Assembly: GCA_964575715.1 (NCBI GenBank)
Contig: CAZNSG010000227.1
Location: 1-17,235, forward strand
Length of the DNA stretch: 17,235 nt
Reading direction: 5' to 3'
From: PNAI01 sp964575715
Lineage (GTDB): Bacteria; Pseudomonadota; Alphaproteobacteria; Rhizobiales; Xanthobacteraceae
A program made the translations under genes and the position numbers. This document shows positions 6,880-13,189 of this stretch, in pieces. Under the pieces are notes generated by a model, which saw nothing but the letters and a program-made list of their open reading frames with translations, had not been told where the DNA came from and searched no databases. Within the stretch, counting starts at the first letter, position 1, and every line of letters starts with the position of its first letter.

Positions 6880-7524
6880 TCATTTCGCCAGCGGATACCC
6901 CGGCATCAACTCATAGGGATGTGCCCAGCGCGGCAGTGCCTTGATGCGATCGAGCCAGGCATCGATGTTCTTGTGCTCAGCGCGGATATCGAAACCGAAT
7001 TCCTCGGCCGGATAGTAGAGATAGGCGCAAAGCGACAGATCCGCGATGGTCGGCCGCTCGCCCAGGATGAAGGCGTGCGCCGCAAGCCGTTTATCGACAA
7101 TGGCGAGATTGCCATCGATGCGGCCCTTGAGAAAGGCGAGCACCGCCGGATCAGGCGCGGTCTTGGCGAAGTTTTTCAAAAAACGATACGGCCCGAGAAA
7201 ACCGTTGACCTTCTGATTGTCGAAGATGATCCAGCGCAAGACTTCGAGCCGCTCGTCCTCGTCCTGCGGCGCGAACTGGCCCGAGCGCTCCGCTAGATAC
7301 GTGAGGATAACGCCGGACTGGCTGAGTTTTTTCGCCCCGTGCACGAGCACTGGGACCTCGCCCATTTCGTTGACCTCGGCGCGGTATTTGGGCGTGCGCG
7401 TCTCGCCGCCCTTGAAAAAGTCGACCCAGATCGGCGCCCAGTCCGCCCCGATCAGGTTGAGCATCAGTGCACAGCGGTACGCATTTCCCGATTGGGCGAA
7501 GCAATAGAGTTGATAATCCGGCAT
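6880..7524 (-). CDS. Glutathione S-transferase family protein
   Basis: A 214-aa cytosolic GST-like protein. The N-terminal thioredoxin-like domain (about 1-80) begins MPDYQLYCFAQSGNAYR, with S12 a candidate for the glutathione-activating residue. It includes the cis-proline in GEVPVLV and the glutathione-gripping QSG (69-71 region, KLSQSGVILTYLAE). The helical C-terminal domain contains the GERPTIADLSL capping motif typical of the fold. The substrate is unknown. A reasonable ribosome site (AGGA about 10 bases before the ATG) supports the start. It begins only 12 bp after the stop of the Xre-type antitoxin on the same strand, so it may be partly co-transcribed with that toxin-antitoxin module. 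Confidence 0.9.
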   Translation of the reverse strand: MPDYQLYCFAQSGNAYRCALMLNLIGADWAPIWVDFFKGGETRTPKYRAEVNEMGEVPVLVHGAKKLSQSGVILTYLAERSGQFAPQDEDERLEVLRWIIFDNQKVNGFLGPYRFLKNFAKTAPDPAVLAFLKGRIDGNLAIVDKRLAAHAFILGERPTIADLSLCAYLYYPAEEFGFDIRAEHKNIDAWLDRIKALPRWAHPYELMPGYPLAK

Positions 7525-7536
7525 GGAACTGACTTC

Positions 7537-7860
7537 CTATGACGCCAGGGCGCGTCGAACGGCGCCGGGCTCCCGATCGATGACCCGCAGGAGCGTTTCC
7601 ATGGCGGCGTCCGGTCGCCGACGCCCCTGTTCGTAGGCCTCCATGGTCCGCGCTGGAATGCGGAACTGCCGTTGAAACTCTCTGGTCGAGCGCGCGACCT
7701 TGCGGCGGATTTCCCGGATGCGCTTGGGCGTCAGCACATTGTCCGGTACTTCATAGCTGTCGAGTTCGATTTCGCCGCGCAAATAGGCGGCAAGCTCCTT
7801 GAACGCTGCTTCAAGGTCTCTGCCGAATTTAGTGCGTTTCGCTTTTTCTTTTTTTTTCAT
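7537..7860 (-). CDS. Xre-family antitoxin of a RelE/HigB-type module
   Basis: A 107-aa helix-turn-helix protein. The lysine-rich N-terminus leads into an amphipathic segment, then an Xre-type HTH at about 45-95 with IREIRRKVARSTREFQRQF and the recognition-helix region RTMEAYEQGRRRPD. The C-terminus ends PGAVRRALAS. This arrangement matches antitoxins of HigA/NadS type. ATG 7860 is chosen because GAGG sits 5-8 bases upstream, overlapping the toxin's stop codon. A TTG at 7872 would overlap the toxin and lacks a ribosome site of its own. Toxin first, antitoxin second is the HigBA order. It is expected to bind the upstream promoter and neutralise the toxin. Confidence 0.85.
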   Translation of the reverse strand: MKKKEKAKRTKFGRDLEAAFKELAAYLRGEIELDSYEVPDNVLTPKRIREIRRKVARSTREFQRQFRIPARTMEAYEQGRRRPDAAMETLLRVIDREPGAVRRALAS

Positions 7861-7868
7861 GAAGTGCC

Positions 7869-8189
7869 TCAAGTCTTAAGGAATTCGATTGCATGCAATA
7901 TTGCTCTACGGTCATCGGAGGTGAGATCGTCCTTTTGGTTTTTCGAATAGGCCAGCAGGAATGCAAGGACTTTCCGCTCGAACATCACATAATAGACGAC
8001 CCTGCCGCCCCCTCGCTTGCCCATTCCTGGCTTGGCGATGCGCGCCTTGCGGGCGCCACGAAGGCCGGGAATGAGAGGGTGAGAATCTGGCCTAGCCAGC
8101 ACCGATTCTTCGGCATTCCGTATCGCGTCCTCGGTGAAGCCCATGGCCTTCATTGGCTCAAGGTAGGACTTCAGGCGAATGACCCTCAT
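7869..8189 (-). CDS. RelE/HigB-like toxin (ribosome-dependent mRNA interferase family)
   Basis: A 106-aa basic protein starting MRVIRLKSYLEPMKAMGF. The core GKRGGGRVVYYVMFERKVLAFLLAYSKNQKDDLT matches RelE/HigB-type toxins of the HigB2/NadT group: a three-strand sheet, with basic residues in KRGGGR, and the YSKNxKxDL strand-end motif. It ends in a short helix (RRAILHAIEFLKT). Family members bind the ribosomal A site and cleave mRNA. The gene is first in its operon, followed 8 bp later by the antitoxin. Direct repeats lie immediately upstream, consistent with antitoxin-controlled transcription. Confidence 0.87.
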   Translation of the reverse strand: MRVIRLKSYLEPMKAMGFTEDAIRNAEESVLARPDSHPLIPGLRGARKARIAKPGMGKRGGGRVVYYVMFERKVLAFLLAYSKNQKDDLTSDDRRAILHAIEFLKT

Positions 8190-8204
8190 TCGGCTATATT
8201 ACTA

Positions 8205-8231
8205 CAATGACGTACAACGTCAATGTCGTAC
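8205..8231. promoter_or_regulatory. Direct-repeat candidate operator for the RelE/HigB-like module
   Basis: CAATGACGTAC (8205-8214 region) and CAATGTCGTAC (8221-8231) are 11-bp direct repeats with one mismatch, 16 bp apart centre to centre, about 15-40 bp before the toxin ATG. The sequence between also has partial dyad symmetry around GTAC. This fits a site bound by the HTH antitoxin. Confidence 0.45.
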
Positions 8232-8242
8232 ATACGCCAGGG

Positions 8243-8653
8243 TCAGCGCGCGAGCATGATCCGCTCGCCCGAAGTCGCCTGGCCTTCGAACCACATTCCA
8301 GTCCCGGTGGGCGAAAGCTGCGCCAATTGCTCGCCATTGTGATCGCGGATGATCACGTTGCCTTCTTCGATCGTCCACTTCCGGCTGGTGTAGAAGCTGC
8401 CGGGGCAGCCGCCTTCCGGCGCGATCGTGCCTTCGGTCGATTTCACCGCGCCGCTGAAATTCATCCCGCATTGCCCGCGGTTGGGCGAAGTGAGCATCCA
8501 CCGGCCAGCCATGTTGACGATCGGCTGCGGTGGTTTTTCCTTAGTGCTACCCGGCCATTGCCAGTCGGAAAAGCGGTCGCCGGCGCAGCCCGCGACCGAC
8601 ATGATCATCAGCAGAAGCGCCGGCGCGTAGATTACAGGTCTGAATTTGCCCAT
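8243..8653 (-). CDS. Omp19/Inh-like protease-inhibitor lipoprotein
   Basis: A 136-aa predicted lipoprotein. A positively charged start and hydrophobic signal (about 5-20) end in lipobox VAGC with the lipid-modified C23. The mature part is a small beta protein with GRWMLTSPNRGQCGMNF (about 49-65), a GGCPGSFYTSRKW segment and IIRDHNGEQLAQL. These match the AprI/Inh metalloprotease inhibitor family, to which Brucella Omp19 belongs; Omp19 is an outer-membrane lipoprotein that inhibits several protease classes. The two cysteines Q-C-G and G-C-P probably form a disulfide. It follows mmsA by 41 bp on the same strand. The role in this organism is inferred only from the family. Confidence 0.85.
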   Translation of the reverse strand: MGKFRPVIYAPALLLMIMSVAGCAGDRFSDWQWPGSTKEKPPQPIVNMAGRWMLTSPNRGQCGMNFSGAVKSTEGTIAPEGGCPGSFYTSRKWTIEEGNVIIRDHNGEQLAQLSPTGTGMWFEGQATSGERIMLAR

Positions 8654-8694
8654 GGCTGTTCGCTCACTCTCATGGCTCTCTTATGGCTGTTGCT

Positions 8695-10191
8695 TCACTT
8701 CATGGTTGGGATGACGAATTCCGCGCCCTCCTTGACGCCCGAAGGCCAGCGCGCGGTGACGGTCTTGGTCTTGGTATAAAAGCGGATCGAATCCGTTCCG
8801 TGCTGGTTGAGGTCGCCAAAGCCAGAGCGCTTCCATCCGCCGAAAGTATGGTAGGCAAGCGGCACCGGAATGGCAAAGTTCACGCCCACCATGCCGACCT
8901 GAACGCGGCTGACGAAATCGCGCGCGGTGTCGCCGTCGCGGGTGAAGATCGCGACGCCGTTGCCGTATTCATGTTCCGACGGTAGCCGCACTGCCTCTTC
9001 GTAATCCTTGGCACGCACCACCGAGAGCACCGGCCCGAAAATCTCTTCCTTGTAGATGCGCATGTCGGGTGTGACCTCATCGAACAGGCAGCCGCCCATG
9101 AAATTGCCGTTCTCGTAGCCTTGCAGTTTGAAATTGCGGCCATCCACCACGAGCTTGGCGCCTTCCTTGATGCCCAGTTCGACGTAGCTCTTCACCTTGT
9201 CGAGATGCGCCCGCGTCACCATCGGCCCGTAATCGGCTTGCGGATCGCTCGATGGGCCAATCTTGAGGTTCTCCACCCGCGGGATCAGCTTTTCCAACAA
9301 AATATCGGCAGTCTTCTTGCCCACCGGCACCGCCACCGAGATTGCCATGCAGCGCTCGCCGGCCGAGCCATAGCCCGCCCCCACCAGCGCATCCACGGCC
9401 TGATCGATATCGGCGTCCGGCATCACGATCATATGGTTCTTGGCGCCGCCGAAGCACTGCACGCGCTTTCCGCGCGCGCAGCCGGTGGAATAGATGTACT
9501 GCGCGATCGCCGAGGAGCCGACGAAACCGATCGCCTGGATGCGCGGATCGGTCAGGATCGTGTCGACCGCTTCCTTGTCGCCGTTGACCACATTGAGCAC
9601 GCCCGCCGGCAATCCCGCCTCCAGGAGCAGTTCGGCCAGCCGCATCGGCACGGAAGGGTCGCGCTCCGACGGCTTCAGGATGAAGGCGTTGCCGCAGGCG
9701 ATCGCAGGCGCAAATTTCCACATCGGGATCATGGCCGGGAAATTGAACGGCGTGATCCCCGCCACCACACCGAGCGGCTGGCGGACGGAGTACAGATCGA
9801 TTCCCGGACCGGCGGCTTCGGTGAAATCGCCCTTGAGCAGATGCGGGATGCCGCAGGCGAATTCCACCACTTCCAGCCCGCGCTGAATATCGCCCTTGGA
9901 GTCGGCGAATGTCTTGCCGTGTTCGGAAGAAAGCAGCTTGGCCAGGCTGTCGAATTCCTTTTGCGCAAGTTCGAGGAACTTGAACAACACCCGTGCGCGC
10001 CGCTGCGGGTTGGTGGCGGCCCAGGCCGGCTGCGCCGCTTCGGCCACCGCGATCGCATGCTCGACCTCGGAGCGTTTTGCGAACGCGACCTTGGCCTGCA
10101 CTTCGCCCGTATTGGGATTGAACACATCTCCGTATCGTCCGGAAATACCCGCGATCTCCTTGCCGCCGATAAAATGCCCGATCATGCGCAT
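8695..10191 (-). CDS. mmsA: CoA-acylating methylmalonate-semialdehyde dehydrogenase
   Basis: A 498-aa aldehyde dehydrogenase superfamily enzyme that converts methylmalonate (or malonate) semialdehyde with CoA and NAD+ to propionyl-CoA (or acetyl-CoA), CO2 and NADH, in valine and myo-inositol breakdown. TPFNFPAMIPMW marks the cofactor region and SAGERCMA holds the catalytic C281. FGGAKNH (247-253) takes the place of the ELGGK of hydrolytic ALDHs; loss of the general-base Glu is typical of CoA-acylating members. KEEIFGPVL and YGNGVAIFTRDG are family motifs. The start has a strong AGGAGG site 5 bases upstream. Length fits the family. No other valine-pathway gene is in the window. The 240-bp region upstream borders the integrated element. 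Confidence 0.95.
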   Translation of the reverse strand: MRMIGHFIGGKEIAGISGRYGDVFNPNTGEVQAKVAFAKRSEVEHAIAVAEAAQPAWAATNPQRRARVLFKFLELAQKEFDSLAKLLSSEHGKTFADSKGDIQRGLEVVEFACGIPHLLKGDFTEAAGPGIDLYSVRQPLGVVAGITPFNFPAMIPMWKFAPAIACGNAFILKPSERDPSVPMRLAELLLEAGLPAGVLNVVNGDKEAVDTILTDPRIQAIGFVGSSAIAQYIYSTGCARGKRVQCFGGAKNHMIVMPDADIDQAVDALVGAGYGSAGERCMAISVAVPVGKKTADILLEKLIPRVENLKIGPSSDPQADYGPMVTRAHLDKVKSYVELGIKEGAKLVVDGRNFKLQGYENGNFMGGCLFDEVTPDMRIYKEEIFGPVLSVVRAKDYEEAVRLPSEHEYGNGVAIFTRDGDTARDFVSRVQVGMVGVNFAIPVPLAYHTFGGWKRSGFGDLNQHGTDSIRFYTKTKTVTARWPSGVKEGAEFVIPTMK

Positions 10192-10432
10192 GGCGTCCTC
10201 CTACGAACACGCGGCGCTTCCTGCGCCGTCAACAATTCCTTAAGCACTGTCAAATAGCGCAAGCCGGCTCCGGCGGAAAGCCCGCCCCAGGGCGCTGCCA
10301 CACGGCGCGCCCCCGAGCTCTGCCTGTTTTGCCTTTAGATTCCATTAAGTGGGTTTGAAAAAATATGGCTTCGCTTCAATTGCTTGCGGAAGGGTAGACA
10401 CTTTTCTCCGACGAGGTTAGACACTTCGATTC
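10192..10432. other. Boundary region between mmsA and the integrase; direct repeats TAGACACTT
   Basis: No gene is supported here. It must contain the mmsA promoter. TAGACACTT occurs at 10395-10403 and again at 10418-10426, 23 bp apart (about two helical turns), just beyond the integrase stop. This could be integrase arm-type binding sites or the remnant of an insertion-sequence end. No tRNA is visible and no attachment core can be named, because the other end of the element is not certain to lie in the window. Confidence 0.35.
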
Positions 10433-11452
10433 TCATTTTGTTCGATCCCGCAGCTTGATGATAGCCGAGCGCGCCAGCTCTTTCTGGTCGGCCGCCGCCG
10501 TGTAGCGTTCTATCTCTTTCAGGCTACGGTGGCCGCTTATCGCTGCAATTTGTTTTGAGGTTGCGCCATCCTCTGCGAGCCGTCGCAGCAGTGCTTTGCG
10601 CAAGCCGTGCGGCACACAATGATCTGGAAGCCCCGCGGCTACGGCGGCGCGTCGGATAAGCAGTGTGAGTGTGGGCCGCTTGATTGGTCGGCCATATTGA
10701 TCACCGATCAAATAGATGCCATTCGCCGGACCGGCCTTCAAAGCATCGGCGAGGGCAGGGTGTATCGGGATATGAAGTTCGGTACCGGTTTTTTGCTGTA
10801 CCACACGGATCGCGCCGCCCGTAATATCTGACCTCCGCATACGCACCACGTCACCGCCGCGCTGGTTGCTGTAGAGCAGGACCGCAAAGGCAAGCCGTTC
10901 CCGCGTGCCGAGCGGCCATTTTTTCTCATAGGCTTCCAGTTCTGCGTCCGTCCATGTGTGGTGCGTCCCGATCTTGTAGGGCTTGACGCCACTGAACGGA
11001 TTATCATTGCGCCAGCCCGTATCGATGGCAAAGCACATCACGCGCTTGAGCACAGCGCCGGCGAGATTAGCCATCCCGGGGCGCGTTAGGCCGATAGTCT
11101 CGATGATCTTTCGCGCCTTGTCGCGCGGCATGTCGCGCACAAGCCTGTGACCGTGCTCCCGTGCGACCGGGTCGAGTGCGAAGTGATAGAGCTTCTTTGA
11201 CGACGGCTTGAGGTTTGCGAACTCGATTGAACCAAAATAGCTCGCAATAAGGGCACCTAATGTCCCGTGTCCATGACGCATCGCCGGTGACGACTTCGTT
11301 TCCATGGCGGCGTCATAGGCTGTGGCAAATTCTGAGGTTCCCGGCACCCCAGGCAAGGGAATGGATTTGCGCCCCCTTCGGCGGAAATAGCGGCGCACGT
11401 GGCCGTGCCGGTCTCGGTATTCCTTGACATAGGGGATGCGGATTTGCGTCAT
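10433..11452 (-). CDS. Tyrosine recombinase integrase
   Basis: A 339-aa site-specific recombinase that would integrate and excise the element. An N-terminal basic arm-binding region (EYRDRHGHVRRYFRRRGRK, 11-29) and a SAM-like core-binding domain (about 63-155) precede the catalytic domain. The catalytic set is R198 (NQRGGDVVRM), K221 (QKTGTE), H282 and R285 (HGLRK), H308 (ISGHRS) and the nucleophile Y317 (ERYTAA). All are present, so the enzyme looks functional. It shares one base with the excisionase stop codon (TGATG) and is the last gene of the operon, next to the presumed left attachment site. Confidence 0.94.
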   Translation of the reverse strand: MTQIRIPYVKEYRDRHGHVRRYFRRRGRKSIPLPGVPGTSEFATAYDAAMETKSSPAMRHGHGTLGALIASYFGSIEFANLKPSSKKLYHFALDPVAREHGHRLVRDMPRDKARKIIETIGLTRPGMANLAGAVLKRVMCFAIDTGWRNDNPFSGVKPYKIGTHHTWTDAELEAYEKKWPLGTRERLAFAVLLYSNQRGGDVVRMRRSDITGGAIRVVQQKTGTELHIPIHPALADALKAGPANGIYLIGDQYGRPIKRPTLTLLIRRAAVAAGLPDHCVPHGLRKALLRRLAEDGATSKQIAAISGHRSLKEIERYTAAADQKELARSAIIKLRDRTK

Positions 11453-11700
11453 CAGGCGTCATCCCAGGAATTGCACACGGGTAGTGCATTTTCTGTCGGA
11501 AGGGCGTCGAAAGCCATATCAAGGGCGTGGATGTCCCATACTTTTCGACCGTCGATCCGGTGGGGTTTTGGCATCCGGCCATCGGCTATCATTTCGTCGA
11601 ATTTGGTTGTGCCGATCCCGACGTACATCGCGGCCTCCACCCGAGAAAGTCCGCGCCGCGGGATGGGCCTCGACTCGGAGAGCATGGCGCGAGTGGTCAT
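11452..11700 (-). CDS. AlpA/MerR-like excisionase or DNA-binding protein
   Basis: An 82-aa protein with one winged-helix/HTH region, GLSRVEAAMYVGIGTTKFDEMIADGRM followed by PxPHRIDGRKVWDIHALD (split here; about residues 17-63). This is the common AlpA/helix_turn_helix_17 pattern of phage excisionases that bend DNA near attachment sites. ATG 11700 was chosen because it overlaps the TGA of the upstream gene by 4 bp; an earlier start at 11727 would run further into that gene. It ends in the first base of the integrase start. A recombination directionality factor is the most likely role; a transcription activator of the element is possible. Confidence 0.8.
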   Translation of the reverse strand: MTTRAMLSESRPIPRRGLSRVEAAMYVGIGTTKFDEMIADGRMPKPHRIDGRKVWDIHALDMAFDALPTENALPVCNSWDDA

Positions 11701-12641
11701 TTGAACCTCGCCATCAGCTCGCGGCACACCTGTTTCTCGCGCGCCAGTACGGTGCGGAACGCGGCCTGGTCGAGCCGCTCCTCGACCGCCTCGCGCACGA
11801 TGTGCTCCAGCATATCCGGCGGAATTGCTTCTGCCTGACAGGTCTCACCGGCGAAGGCCCTGCCGTCGCCGGGCTTGGGAGGCGCTGTCGACAGATTAAG
11901 CACCACCATCTGAGCCGGAGTTACGGCAAGCCGTATAAATCTAACCCCAATTTCAGAACGTCGGGCAAAATTCTCAACATCTTCAGCAAGTGCCGAGAAG
12001 ATGTGTACGCCACTTGGGTCGTGGTCGCCGATGTGCAACACCTCGGCATTGCGGTCGTGTTTATAGCCGTCCCGAGTGAGGCGCGAGGCCAATCGATGCT
12101 TCTCTGTGACGCTATCAAAGCCGCCTGACGAAAGCACCGGCAAGCCGTAATAATCTGCAACCCGCGCAATCTGCGGCGCCATTCCCGCAGCCTCACACAT
12201 CAATACAATCGTGGTGGGCTGGCCTTCCGTCCGGTCGAGCCGCAGCTCTTCCGCGTTCTGGCGCACGCTATCCAGGAAATGATCCGGTCCGTTCCAGTAG
12301 TTTGGCTCAATGCTGGCGCCACCATCATCTCGGATGTCCTCCATCGAAATGAGTTCGGCTCGGCGGGCGCGGTTTAATGTCTCGCACAAGCGCGCATAGG
12401 CGGTCTCGGTCTTGTCATACTCGTGCGCGCCCACCAAACGATAGAAAACCTGGCGGCAGGTGAGGGGCAGATAGTTGCGGTATTCCTCAAGCACGCTCCC
12501 AATCTGGTCGAGCAGCATTCGCGTCGCTGTCTGTGGACGCCAAGGTGCGAAGCCGCGCACGCGAGTGGCTCGTCGCTCGGCTCCGCCGAGCAGTGTAGTG
12601 ATCTCGGCGGCGGAGCTTGGCGCGGGATCGGGAAAATTCAT
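11697..12641 (-). CDS. Spo11 / topoisomerase VI subunit A-like protein (candidate Topo mini-A)
   Basis: A 314-aa protein with two parts of the Spo11/Topo VI-A architecture. A winged-helix CAP-like domain (about 40-110) has LTCRQVFYRLV, where RQVFY fits the RDIFY-type motif of Spo11 and makes Y67 the candidate DNA-cleaving tyrosine. A TOPRIM domain (about 143-240) has TTIVLMCEAAGM with E150 and HIGDHDPSGVHIF with D207 and D209, matching the Glu and DxD metal ligands; the GGFDS and DPSG details match Topo VI-A. Topo VI-A makes two-strand breaks with 5'-tyrosyl links and normally needs a GHKL B subunit; none is visible here. Shortened A-only relatives on mobile elements have been reported as Topo mini-A. 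The start at 12641 overlaps the preceding stop by 4 bp. Alternatives are a JetD-like or other TOPRIM nuclease; no JetABC genes are nearby. Confidence 0.7.
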   Translation of the reverse strand: MNFPDPAPSSAAEITTLLGGAERRATRVRGFAPWRPQTATRMLLDQIGSVLEEYRNYLPLTCRQVFYRLVGAHEYDKTETAYARLCETLNRARRAELISMEDIRDDGGASIEPNYWNGPDHFLDSVRQNAEELRLDRTEGQPTTIVLMCEAAGMAPQIARVADYYGLPVLSSGGFDSVTEKHRLASRLTRDGYKHDRNAEVLHIGDHDPSGVHIFSALAEDVENFARRSEIGVRFIRLAVTPAQMVVLNLSTAPPKPGDGRAFAGETCQAEAIPPDMLEHIVREAVEERLDQAAFRTVLAREKQVCRELMARFK

Positions 12642-13189
12642 TTGGTGGCATCCCGAGCAGTGGGTGGCACAAGCCCAATCGCGATCAATGCTGTGTCGGC
12701 AGCACCTCGCCAACGCTTCCCAAAGGAAATGAGGCAGTCGAGCGGCTCGAAATGGACTCTGTTGCCATCGTGAAAGTCCAGCGTATCACGATCCCCAATC
12801 GGCGCGTCGCATCCCGCGCATTGCCAGCGCGGCCAACGCTTGCCGTAACGATTGTGCCATTCGTTTTGCAGATCGCCCCATGCGAGGTGCTTGGCCGCTT
12901 CCCAGCCGCGATCACCTAGGAACCACTCGAAACTCCGGGCAATGTACCGATTGCACCACCAGGACTTATCTGGTGGAAGTTTTGCTTCGGCCTCGTCGGT
13001 CAATTGGGACTTATTAAGTGCAGAGACAGCAAGGGTAGCTAGCAATTGCGGCTTCACAGCCCTGACCTGCTCGACAAAATCAGGCAACAGGGCAGCGGGC
13101 GCTAGCACCTTGAGGCGGTCGGGCGCGATTACCCTCACGTCACCGCCACGCGCGCGGATTGCAGCCAAGACATCGCCCGCTGCACTCAT
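12638..13189 (-). CDS. Hypothetical protein with TubC-docking-like N-terminus and zinc-site C-terminus
   Basis: A 183-aa protein of unknown function. The first ~55 residues (VLAAIRARGGDVRVIAPDRL, then VEQVRAVKPQLLATL) have the helix-strand-helix pattern of TubC N-terminal docking-like domains, which also occur in many phage and element proteins near primases. The C-terminal half has WQCAGCDAPI (C124, C127) and HFEPLDC (H146, C152), a plausible four-ligand zinc site, preceded by tryptophan-rich SWWCNRYIARSFEWFLGDR. It overlaps both the primase and the Topo VI-A-like gene by 4 bp. It may be a partner of the primase or of the topoisomerase-like protein, but this is only inferred from position. 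Confidence 0.75.
   Translation of the reverse strand: MSAAGDVLAAIRARGGDVRVIAPDRLKVLAPAALLPDFVEQVRAVKPQLLATLAVSALNKSQLTDEAEAKLPPDKSWWCNRYIARSFEWFLGDRGWEAAKHLAWGDLQNEWHNRYGKRWPRWQCAGCDAPIGDRDTLDFHDGNRVHFEPLDCLISFGKRWRGAADTALIAIGLVPPTARDATK

Noticed and set aside
9077..10210. 377-codon open frame on the minus strand in another frame of mmsA
   Set aside because: Arg/Gly/Ala-rich shadow of mmsA codons without recognisable domains.
9121..10257. 378-codon open frame on the plus strand opposite mmsA
   Set aside because: It is antisense to a complete, motif-rich dehydrogenase gene; its length comes from GC-rich codon bias and no family features appear.
10192..10432. tRNA attachment site next to the integrase
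   Set aside because: No cloverleaf-like sequence or tRNA 3' end could be found here.
11697..12641. Wadjet JetD nuclease
   Set aside because: JetD also has a Topo VI-A-like TOPRIM fold, but there are no JetA, JetB or JetC genes nearby and the neighbours are a primase, excisionase and integrase.
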